From Methylobacterium mesophilicum (lineage in GTDB: Bacteria; Pseudomonadota; Alphaproteobacteria; Rhizobiales; Beijerinckiaceae), in contig NZ_BPQU01000010.1 of the NCBI RefSeq assembly GCF_022179445.1, positions 1 through 64,000 on the forward strand: 64,000 bases of DNA, read 5' to 3'. Below the pieces are notes generated by a model. That model was not told the DNA's origin, ran no database searches, and worked only from the letters and a program-made list of their open reading frames with translations. Below, piece after piece: positions 48,952-56,858 of this stretch; the first letter of the stretch is position 1; each line of letters opens with the position of its first letter. A program made the position numbers and the translations under genes.

Positions 48952-48991
48952 GCAGAGGGGGGAGGGAGATCCGCCGATCCGGCCGATTCCC

Positions 48992-51900
48992 TCACGATTC
49001 CCGCCGCAGGACCGCGTAGGGCAGGTCGCGCAGGAGCTGGCCGAGGTCGGCCCCCTCCCCTCCGGTCTCCACGACCCGCCCCGAGACGAGGTCGCGCCAG
49101 ATCGTGCCGACCCCGAGATCGACCCGGGTGCCGGCGAACGCCTCGCCCGACCAGACCGCGTCGCCGACGATGCCGGCGAACAGGCGCGGCACCGCCACGA
49201 ACAGGTCGCCGCCCTCCTCGCCCGGGTCGGTCCGCCGGTAGGCGATCACGTGGGCCGCCCGGTCGCCCCTGGCCTCGACCGGCTCGTAGGCCGCGCTGGC
49301 GTAGAAGGCCGGCCGCTCGGCCCGCTCGGCGAGCAGACGCGCCAGGGTCGCCTGCTTGACCCGCCCGTCCGGCCAGTGCGCCAGGAGCGCGGCCGGTTCG
49401 CCGCCCTGTTCGAGCATCCGCTCCAGGGCCGGGTAATCCACCGGGCGGCGGTTGTCGGGATCCACGAAGGAAAAGTCCCAGACCTCCGTGCCCTGGTAGG
49501 TGTCGGGCAGGCCCGGCAGGGTGCATTTCAGGACCGTACGGCCCAGCCCCGCCAGCATGCCGAGATGGGCGAGCCGCCGGGCGAAGGGGCGCAACTCGCG
49601 CAGGAAGTCCGAGCCCGGGGCGATCAGCGCCGAGAACAGCTTCTTGACCGCGCCCTCGTAGACCTCGTCGACGTTGACCCAGCTCGACCGGCGCTTGCCC
49701 TCGCGCATGGCCTTCTCGCCGTAGGCGATCAGACGGTCGCGGAAGTCCGCGATCGCCGCCGTCTCGTCCCGCTCCAGCAGTTCCAGCGGCCAGGCGCCGA
49801 GGATCGCCTGGAAGAACATCCACTGGTCGTTGGCATCCGGGGCCGGCTCGCCGTCGATCCGGGCGAGGTGCGGCCCGGCGGTGCGCTGCCACAGGTCCCA
49901 GGCGCCGGCCCAGCCCTCCGGGATCTCGGACAGCGCGAGCATCCGGGTCCGGGCATCCTCGCCGCGCTTGGTGTCGTGGGTCGCCGTGGTGATCATGGCG
50001 TTCGGCCAGTCGCGGGCGCGGGCGATCTGGAGGTCGTGGAAATGCTCGGCGTCGATGCCGTACTCGCCGGGATCGCCGCCGACCTCGTTGAGGCCGAGCA
50101 GGCAGGCGTACCGGTAGAACAGCGTGTCCTCCAGGCTCTTGGCCATGACCGGGCCGGTGAGCTGCTGGAACCGGCGGCGGAAGCGCAGGACCACCCGCGG
50201 GTCCGGGCGCCCCGGCCCCGTGGTCTCGATCCGCCCGAGCAGCACGTCGGCGGCGAAGTCGTGCACCGAGCGGTCCGGCAGGCTCGACCAGCGCTTGGCC
50301 TTGGCGACCGCGCCCTCGATCAGCCGCACGTCCTCGGGCTCGACCTCGCCCTCCTCCAGCTCCGGCGGCAGGTAGCTGCGATAGGTCGGGAAGCGGGCGA
50401 TGACCTCGATCAGGGCCCGGCGCAGGGCGTTGACGGTGAAGTCGCGGGTCCGCCGGTCGGCGTCGGCCACCTCCTTGAGATCGGAGGTCAGGACTTCCAG
50501 CTCGCTGGCGAAGCTGATCTCCAGGATCTCGGCCTTGGCGGCGCGGAGCTGGAACCCGTAGGGCTCGTCGAAGCCCGAGGCCCATTCGTACAGGCGCCGG
50601 ACCTTCCCCTGGCGCTCCTTGTCCACCAGGATGCCGTCGAGCTGGTTGAGCACGTCGTAGCCCGTGGTCCCGGCCACCGGCCAGGGCCGCAGCCGCTCCC
50701 CGGGCTCCAGGATCTTTTCCACCACCACGTAGAAGCCCGGGCCGACGGCGGCCTGGAGCGCGCGGGCGTAGCCCAGCGGGTCGGCGAGCCCGTCGATGTG
50801 GTCGATGCGCAACCCGTCGATCCGGCCCTCGCGGATGTGGCGGAACACGGTCTCGTGCGAGCGGTGGAAGATGTCGGACAATTCCACCCGCAGGCCGGCG
50901 AGCGAGTTCACGTCGAAGAACCGGCGGTAGTTGATGTCGCTCGACGCCACCCGCCAATGGGCCAGCCGGTAGGCCTGGGCCTCCAGGAGCCGGTGCAGCG
51001 GCCCGAAGCTGTCCGGGCGGCCCTTGAAGCCGTTGAGCAGCGCCAGGGTGCTGGCGGTGGCCTCCTGGATCAGCGGCGAGACGCCGTAGATCTCGGCGAG
51101 CCGGCGCTTGAGCCCCTCGGCCTCCTCCGGGAAGCCCGTCCGGCGGGTCTCGTCGGCGTCGATCGCCATGGCGCGCAGGCGCTCGGAGATGGCGAGCAAT
51201 TCCGCGGTGGTGTCGTCGTCCACCGCGCCGATGGCGGCGATCACCCGGTTCAGGATGGTCGGATAGCTCAACGGGCGGATCGGCAGCTGGTGCTCGTAGT
51301 GCCAGACGCTGAAGGCGCCGGCCTCGGGATCGAACTTCAGCTCCAGCGTGCCCTGCTCCAGGGCCTCGCCGTAGCGCTCGCCTAGGAACGGGATCACCAG
51401 GTTGCGGCCGGCGCCGAGGCGCTGCCAGTCGATGTCGAAGGCGTCCGCGAAGGGCGAGAGGGAGCCCCATTCGAGCACGGAGAGCCACCACGGGTTGTCG
51501 GAGCCGCCGACGCCCATGTGGTTCGGGACGATGTCCAGCAGCAGCTTCAGCCCGTGCCCGTGCAGGGTCTCGGAGAGCCGGACGAAATCCGCCTCGCCGC
51601 CGAGTTCCGGGTTGATCGCGCCGTGATCGACGATGTCGTAGCCGTGGGTCGAGCCGGGCCGCGCCTTCTGCAGCGGCGAGGCGTAGACGTGGCTGATCCC
51701 GAGCTTCTTGAGATACGGGACGATCCGCTCCGCGTCCGCGAAGGTGAAGTCCTTGTGGAACTGCAGCCGGTAGGTCGATTGCGGCGGCGGCACGGCCAGC
51801 CGGGCGGAGCCCGAGCGCGGGCCCCGGGACTCGGCCGAGAGCGAGGCCGCCAGCTTGGCGAGCGGCCCCCCGGGGGCGGCGATGTCCACGAGGTCCCGGT

Positions 51901-53911
51901 CGAGCTTGCGCCGCCAGTTCGGATAGCCCTCGGTGGAGCCCGGCACGTTGGCCTGGGCCAGTTCCGAGACCACGTCCTCGTACTGCACGGCCGTCAGCAT
52001 CGAGGGGGCGCGGGCGAGGTAGCGGGCGGCGGCCTCGAACGGCGCGGCCTCGGGGGGCTCGGCCGTCGGCAGGAGCTGCTCCCCGGCCAGCGCCTCGGTG
52101 AGGCGGCGGCGCTCGACCACCCGCTCGCCGCGCTCGGCCTCGGCGCGGTCCTGGTCGTACAGGCCCAGCGACTGGCGGGTGTCGGTGTCGACCCCGCGCC
52201 ACCAGCCGACGAAGGTCGGCAGGTCGTGGGTGGTGATGGCGGTGAGCGCGTCGCGCGGGTAGGCGGAGGGGGCCTTGAACCGTCCGTCCCCTTCCCGCTC
52301 GAAGGCCAGGATCCGGTAGCTGAGCACGCCGGCCCGCATCAGGGCGTCGGAAAAACCCTCGGGCGCGGTGCCGAGATCCTCGGCGATGACCAGGCACTTG
52401 TTGCGGTGGCTCTCCAGCCGCAGCACCGCCAGCATCGGCTCGAACGGCATCGCCACGTAGGCGCCGGCATGGGCGCCGGCCCCGAGCGGGATCAGGAACA
52501 GCCTTGCGAGCTGGAAGGCGTGGTCGATGCGGATCGCGCCGGCATGGCGCATGTTGGCCTGGACCAGGGCCCGGAACGCCGCGAGGCCGTCGCGCTCCAT
52601 CTCCAGCGGGTCGAAGGCGGGCAGGCCCCAGTTCTGACCCTTGGGGGCGAGCAGGTCCGGGGGCGCGCCGATCGAGACCCGGTCGGCGAAGCGCTCGGGA
52701 TGGGACCAGATCTCGGAGCCGCCCCGGTCGGCGCCCACCGCGAGGTCGCGGTAGAGCCCGACCCGCATGCCGGCCGTGAGCGCCGTCGCGGAGGCCGCCG
52801 CGAGCTGGCGGTCGGCGAGGTATTGCAGCCAGGCGTGGTAGCCCACCGCCTCGGCCTTTTCGGCCGCGAAGGCCACGACCGCGTCGGTTCCGGCGCGGCG
52901 GTACTCCTCCGGCCAGTCGCCCAGCCAATGGGCGCCCTGCTGCCGGAAATGCTCGGACAGGGCCTCGAACACCGCGTGGGCGGCGAGGTCGACGCCGCCC
53001 TCCTGGCGGAAGCGCTCGAAGTCCGCGTCGGTGCCGGCCCGGGCCGGGGATTCGAGCCAGAGGGCGCGCAGCACCGGGTCGAGCATGTCGGCCACGCCCT
53101 GGTGGTCGACGAGCGCCGCCTCGCGCAGCGCCGTGATCGCCTCGGCGCGCTCGGCGAGCAGCGCCTCGGCCCTTGAGCCGGCGAGCCCCGGCAGGCTGCG
53201 CGGCGCGATGAAGAGGGTCTCGAGGAACAGCCGCGAGGACGGCGAGTAGGGCGAGATCTTGGTCCGGTCGGAGCCGAACAGGGCGTGGACCGGGCTCAAG
53301 CCGAGGAACGCCGCCCCGCGCAGGGCCGCCTCGCGGGCGGCCTCGCCGGCATCCGCGTAGGTGCCGATGCCGATGTTGGTGGCCGAGCGCAGGCCGTAGA
53401 GCTGGGCGGCCATGCCCCAGTCGGAGGCGCCCTCCTCCGTGTAGGGCCGCGGGCGCCAGCAGCGCTGGGGCGCGGCGATCACCCAGGATTCGGCCCGGAT
53501 CCGGCCGGCCTGGACGGTGAGGCGGTGGTAGCCCGGGGTCAGCGGCGGCAGCTCGAAGCCCGCACCCTGGCCCGGCTCCGCCCCCTGCAGGTTGGCCCGG
53601 CCCTCGCGCGCCGCGCCGCGCTCGTCCACGAGGCGCCAGACCAGGGTGTGCGGGGCGCCGTCCTGGACGCGCACCGGCACTCGCGCGGCGCGGCGCGCCT
53701 CCACGGGCAGGAGCGGCGGGACCAGGCCGCAGCGCAGGGCCTCGACCTGGGCCAGGCTCTCGCTGATGCCGGCCTCGTCCTCGACCGCGAAGCCGAGCGC
53801 CGCGAGCAGGCCGCGCCGGACCTCCAGGGAGGTCTCCACCGGCTGGCCGAAGGCGTCGGTGTATCCGGAGGCGACGCCGACGAGGGCGGCGAGTTTTTCG
53901 AGGGGGCTCAC
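48992..53911 (-). CDS. malQ-treY: Fusion of 4-alpha-glucanotransferase (MalQ) and maltooligosyl trehalose synthase (TreY)
   Basis: A single 1639-residue chain carries two complete enzymes. Residues about 1-690 are MalQ (GH77), which redistributes malto-oligosaccharide chains: an N-terminal beta domain, SPYSPSSRLF, Asp463 in IRIDHAFQLAR, Glu511 in LVIAEDLG and Asp563 in TTHDLPTFVGWWRG. A short linker (690-708, rich in Ser/Gly/Arg/Pro) leads to TreY (709-1639, GH13). TreY converts the reducing end to a trehalose unit: STYRLQFHKDFTF, DIVPNHMG, LRIDHIDGLADP, VVVEKILEPGE, TATHDTKRGEDAR and LPGLPDTYQGTEVW. The GTG at 53911 overlaps the treZ stop (GTGA). The TreZ partner is directly upstream, so the product passes to it for release of trehalose. 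Confidence 0.95.
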   Translation of the reverse strand: MSPLEKLAALVGVASGYTDAFGQPVETSLEVRRGLLAALGFAVEDEAGISESLAQVEALRCGLVPPLLPVEARRAARVPVRVQDGAPHTLVWRLVDERGAAREGRANLQGAEPGQGAGFELPPLTPGYHRLTVQAGRIRAESWVIAAPQRCWRPRPYTEEGASDWGMAAQLYGLRSATNIGIGTYADAGEAAREAALRGAAFLGLSPVHALFGSDRTKISPYSPSSRLFLETLFIAPRSLPGLAGSRAEALLAERAEAITALREAALVDHQGVADMLDPVLRALWLESPARAGTDADFERFRQEGGVDLAAHAVFEALSEHFRQQGAHWLGDWPEEYRRAGTDAVVAFAAEKAEAVGYHAWLQYLADRQLAAASATALTAGMRVGLYRDLAVGADRGGSEIWSHPERFADRVSIGAPPDLLAPKGQNWGLPAFDPLEMERDGLAAFRALVQANMRHAGAIRIDHAFQLARLFLIPLGAGAHAGAYVAMPFEPMLAVLRLESHRNKCLVIAEDLGTAPEGFSDALMRAGVLSYRILAFEREGDGRFKAPSAYPRDALTAITTHDLPTFVGWWRGVDTDTRQSLGLYDQDRAEAERGERVVERRRLTEALAGEQLLPTAEPPEAAPFEAAARYLARAPSMLTAVQYEDVVSELAQANVPGSTEGYPNWRRKLDRDLVDIAAPGGPLAKLAASLSAESRGPRSGSARLAVPPPQSTYRLQFHKDFTFADAERIVPYLKKLGISHVYASPLQKARPGSTHGYDIVDHGAINPELGGEADFVRLSETLHGHGLKLLLDIVPNHMGVGGSDNPWWLSVLEWGSLSPFADAFDIDWQRLGAGRNLVIPFLGERYGEALEQGTLELKFDPEAGAFSVWHYEHQLPIRPLSYPTILNRVIAAIGAVDDDTTAELLAISERLRAMAIDADETRRTGFPEEAEGLKRRLAEIYGVSPLIQEATASTLALLNGFKGRPDSFGPLHRLLEAQAYRLAHWRVASSDINYRRFFDVNSLAGLRVELSDIFHRSHETVFRHIREGRIDGLRIDHIDGLADPLGYARALQAAVGPGFYVVVEKILEPGERLRPWPVAGTTGYDVLNQLDGILVDKERQGKVRRLYEWASGFDEPYGFQLRAAKAEILEISFASELEVLTSDLKEVADADRRTRDFTVNALRRALIEVIARFPTYRSYLPPELEEGEVEPEDVRLIEGAVAKAKRWSSLPDRSVHDFAADVLLGRIETTGPGRPDPRVVLRFRRRFQQLTGPVMAKSLEDTLFYRYACLLGLNEVGGDPGEYGIDAEHFHDLQIARARDWPNAMITTATHDTKRGEDARTRMLALSEIPEGWAGAWDLWQRTAGPHLARIDGEPAPDANDQWMFFQAILGAWPLELLERDETAAIADFRDRLIAYGEKAMREGKRRSSWVNVDEVYEGAVKKLFSALIAPGSDFLRELRPFARRLAHLGMLAGLGRTVLKCTLPGLPDTYQGTEVWDFSFVDPDNRRPVDYPALERMLEQGGEPAALLAHWPDGRVKQATLARLLAERAERPAFYASAAYEPVEARGDRAAHVIAYRRTDPGEEGGDLFVAVPRLFAGIVGDAVWSGEAFAGTRVDLGVGTIWRDLVSGRVVETGGEGADLGQLLRDLPYAVLRRES

Positions 53912-55713
53912 GCGTGGGTCTCCGCGAGGAACAGGCCGGTCCAGGCGGGCAGGTCCCGTCCGGTCTTGTCGGGGGCGTTGGTCCAGACCACCCGGGCATC
54001 GCCCGGATCGACCGCGAAGGCCGCGTCCCCGACATTGGCGACGAACCGCAGGGTGCCGGCGCCGAAGCGCCAGGTGCAATCGACCACGTCGGATCGCGGC
54101 AGGGTGGCGGCGGCGCCCTGGTAGCCGGACTTCGCCAGCGGCACCACGACGTCCCGGCGCAGAGAGAGCAGCCGTGTCGTCTCGGCCAGCACCTCGCGGT
54201 GCGGCGAGCGCGCCCGCTCCGACCAGTCGAGCTTCGAGGCCTCGAAGGTCTCGCGCTCGGTCGGATCCGGGATCTTCGAGGTATCGTCGGCGAACGCCGC
54301 AAAACTCTTGAACTCCCGGCGGCGGCCCTCGCGCACCGCGGTGTTGAGGTCCGTATCCGGGGCGAAGTCCACGAAGAACAGGAACGGCGTCGAGGCCGAC
54401 CATTCCTCGCCCATCCAGAGCATCGGGATCTGCGGCGCCAGCAAAAAGCCGGCCCGGGCGAGATCGAGCTTTTTCGGGTCGGCCAGATGCGAGAGCCGCT
54501 CGCCGAGCGCCCGGTTCCCGACCTGGTCGTGGTTCTGCAGGAAGGTCACGAAGGCCGAGGGCGGCAGGTGGCCCGAGGGCTCGCCGCGCGGGTGGTTGTC
54601 GAGGGTGGCGAACGGCTCGCCCTGATACGCGAAGCCCTCCGCCAGGCAGCGGGCCAGGCGCTCGACTGGTTTGTCGGCAAAGCTTTGATAATAGCCGGCG
54701 TCCTCGCCGGTGAGCAGCACGTGCCAGCAATGGTGCAGGTCGTCGGCCCATTGCGCGTCGTGCATCTTCGGCCGCCCGGCGCCGTCGCGCTCGAGCCAGC
54801 GCGCCTGGTTGGCCTCGTTCTCGAGCATCAGGTGGATGTCGCGGTCCGGGAAGGTCTTGCGGACCGTCTCACCGAGCTCGGCCAAGAAATGGCGCGGGGA
54901 ATCGTCGAGGATGGCGTGGACGGCGTCGAAGCGCAGGCCGTCGAAATGGTATTCCTCCAGCCAGTACAGGGTGTTCTGGATGAAGAACTGCCGCACGGTG
55001 GCGCCGCTCTCCTTGCCGTCGAAGTTGATGCCGGCGCCCCACGGGGTCTGGTGGCGCTCGGTGAAGAAGGTCTTGGCGTAGGCGTGCAGGTAATTCCCGG
55101 CCGGCCCGAAATGGTTGTAGACCGCGTCGAGGTAGACCATCAGCCCGAGCCCGTGGGCGGCGTCGATCAGGCGCTTGAGGTCGTCCGGGCGGCCATAGGC
55201 GCCGTCGGGGGCGTAGGGCAGGACCCCGTCGTAGCCCCAGTTGCGCGAGCCCTTGAAGTCGGCGAGCGGCAGCAGCTCGATCGCGGTGACGCCGAGCGCC
55301 TTGAGATCGGGCAGGCGCGCCTGCAGGGCGGCATAGGTGCCCTCCGGGGTCGCGGTGCCGACATGGCACTCGTAGATCACCGCCTCCTCGAACGGGCGCC
55401 CGGTCCAGGCCTCGTCCGTCCACGCGAAGGCGCGCGGATCGATGACCTCGCTGAGGCCCGAGACGTCGTCCGGCTGGAAGCGCGAGGCCGGGTCCGGCGC
55501 CACGAGGTCGCCGTCGACCCGGAAGCCGTAGCGGGCGCCGGGCTTCACCCCGGGCAGGGCGGTGCGCCGCCAGCCGCCGCCGGATTCCGGCAGCGGATGC
55601 GCGACGCCGTCGACGACGAGCTCGACGCTCTGGGCGGTCGGCGCCCAGAGCGCGAAGCGCACGCCGCCCCCCACCATCTCGGCTCCGAAATCCATGCTGT
55701 GGGCGCGCCGCAT
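53908..55713 (-). CDS. treZ: Maltooligosyl trehalose trehalohydrolase
   Basis: TreZ cleaves trehalose from maltooligosyl trehalose made by TreY. The 601 residues include an N-terminal carbohydrate-binding-like domain (VRFALWAPTAQSVELVV) and a GH13 barrel: VYLDAVYNHFGPAGNYL, Asp263 in GLRFDAVHAI, Glu298 in LMLENEANQARW and Asp396 in QNHDQVGNRALGERL. The C-terminal domain carries AWTGLFLAE. I take the ATG at 55713; a second Met at 55695 is possible. Its stop overlaps the start of malQ-treY, so the two proteins are made in coupled fashion. Confidence 0.95.
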   Translation of the reverse strand: MRRAHSMDFGAEMVGGGVRFALWAPTAQSVELVVDGVAHPLPESGGGWRRTALPGVKPGARYGFRVDGDLVAPDPASRFQPDDVSGLSEVIDPRAFAWTDEAWTGRPFEEAVIYECHVGTATPEGTYAALQARLPDLKALGVTAIELLPLADFKGSRNWGYDGVLPYAPDGAYGRPDDLKRLIDAAHGLGLMVYLDAVYNHFGPAGNYLHAYAKTFFTERHQTPWGAGINFDGKESGATVRQFFIQNTLYWLEEYHFDGLRFDAVHAILDDSPRHFLAELGETVRKTFPDRDIHLMLENEANQARWLERDGAGRPKMHDAQWADDLHHCWHVLLTGEDAGYYQSFADKPVERLARCLAEGFAYQGEPFATLDNHPRGEPSGHLPPSAFVTFLQNHDQVGNRALGERLSHLADPKKLDLARAGFLLAPQIPMLWMGEEWSASTPFLFFVDFAPDTDLNTAVREGRRREFKSFAAFADDTSKIPDPTERETFEASKLDWSERARSPHREVLAETTRLLSLRRDVVVPLAKSGYQGAAATLPRSDVVDCTWRFGAGTLRFVANVGDAAFAVDPGDARVVWTNAPDKTGRDLPAWTGLFLAETHA

Positions 55714-55887
55714 CGGGCCACGGTCCTCGTCGTTGGCCGTGCGCCCCGAGGGACAAGCGCGGCAGGGATCATTGTCGTGGGAGAAGGCCCCGCGCACGAT
55801 CCGGTTCCCGCAGCGCAGCTATGGCGACGTGATGAGACGGCCAGCGTGCGAAAAATGGCGCGGGGGACCAAGTGGTAGGCTGTGGGG

Positions 55888-56448
55888 TCACGTTCGATAG
55901 AACAGGACCTGGCTATCCGGGCGGAGTTGCAACAGGGCGTCGAAGTCCCTGAGGTTGCGCGTGAGCACGCAGAAGCCGAGCTTGAGCGCCTGCAGGAACA
56001 GGACGCAATCGTGGAGTGCGCCCATGCGGTCGTCCTTTGCATAGCCCTGGATCCGGCAGAGCATGCCCGCATAGACGGCGGCGCTTCCCAGGATCTCGGC
56101 GTCGGGCGTGAAGATCCGGTGCGCCGGCATCGCGTCGATCGCGGTTCCGATTGCCGCGACGGCCTGGGCGCTGCGAGGGTCCTTGGGATCGAGGACCCCT
56201 ACCGTGTGCATCAACTCCTGGATGGCGACAGTGCTGTGGTTCACGATCCGGATGCCGAGGAGATCCTCGACCAGGGGCGGCGCCCTCCCCTGCATCTGGT
56301 CGATGTAGACGCAGGTATCGAGCAGGAGCGGACGGCCTGCCTGCGCCTGCCCCTCCAGGAAGGGCAATGCGGTATCGTCCCGGCGCTGCAACGCCGTCTT
56401 CGGTGCCTGCCGACGCAGCCGTTCCGCAGCCTTGAAGGTGAAGGCCAC
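55888..56448 (-). CDS. PIN-domain toxin-like protein (VapC type)
   Basis: This 186-residue protein has a PIN nuclease fold. Acidic residues fit the active site: Asp44 in LLLDTCVYID, Glu in TVAIQELMH, and Asp in ALHDCVLFLQA with the following LTRNLRDFDALLQL. The first 35 residues are a basic extension not usual in VapC (about 130-140 aa). The GTG start lies 3 nt after the antitoxin stop, so the two are coupled. Targets of VapC toxins are RNAs such as tRNA or rRNA; this protein's target is unknown. The pair interrupts the run of trehalose genes. Confidence 0.85.
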   Translation of the reverse strand: MAFTFKAAERLRRQAPKTALQRRDDTALPFLEGQAQAGRPLLLDTCVYIDQMQGRAPPLVEDLLGIRIVNHSTVAIQELMHTVGVLDPKDPRSAQAVAAIGTAIDAMPAHRIFTPDAEILGSAAVYAGMLCRIQGYAKDDRMGALHDCVLFLQALKLGFCVLTRNLRDFDALLQLRPDSQVLFYRT

Positions 56449-56451
56449 TCG

Positions 56452-56751
56452 CTAGAAGCTCAGGTCGAGTTCCGGGTCGACCGAGGCCCGCAGCGTGCGG
56501 AATACGTCCGCGAAGCCATCCTCGATGGCGATGTTGGCGAGCGCGAACTCGATCAGCGCGGTATCGGAGTGAAGCCCCGTCCGGGCCTTGGCGCGTTCGA
56601 TCAATTCCGGCGCGACGCGTCCGGAGATCCGGCTGGCCTTGCCCCGGGTCAGGCCGCTTTCCTGCGCGCGGGCCATGACAGCGGTAACGGAAGGGGCAAG
56701 GGCTGTCTCAGTTCCTGAGGCCTGCCTCGGCTGCGAACGATCTCCAGCCAT
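56452..56751 (-). CDS. Antitoxin-like protein of the PIN-toxin pair
   Basis: This 99-residue protein precedes the PIN gene by 3 nt. The middle section ISGRVAPELIERAKARTGLHSDTALIEFALANIA looks like a ribbon-helix-helix or AbrB-type DNA-binding element with a short beta strand and two helices. The acidic C-terminus (VDPELDLSF) would contact the toxin. The N-terminal 35 residues are loosely structured. The ATG at 56751 is the likely start. In such pairs the antitoxin represses its own operon. Family assignment is moderate since the sequence is divergent. Confidence 0.7.
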   Translation of the reverse strand: MAGDRSQPRQASGTETALAPSVTAVMARAQESGLTRGKASRISGRVAPELIERAKARTGLHSDTALIEFALANIAIEDGFADVFRTLRASVDPELDLSF

Positions 56752-56858
56752 GGCGATGCTCCGATGACGTTCAACAAATCGTATGATCAGGCAACGTAAC
56801 GCGCAGGACCCCCGCGCGCAATCATCTCGCTTCGACCGGCTCGAACTGGGGCCTGCTC

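Larger units (their letters stand above)
48614..48967. repeat. Family-3 palindromic element interrupted by an insertion
   Basis: The left arm TCCCTCCCCCCTTTGCGGG (48614-48632) differs by one base from the intact copy at 39147. Its right arm is split. CCCTCCCCCGCAGAGG ends at 48742 and the remainder GCAGAGGGGGGAGGGA resumes at 48952. Joining the two at GCAGAGG restores the arm seen at 39294-39312. It fills the 530-bp gap between the malQ-treY and glgE genes together with the insertion; no gene was seen there. Confidence 0.75.
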
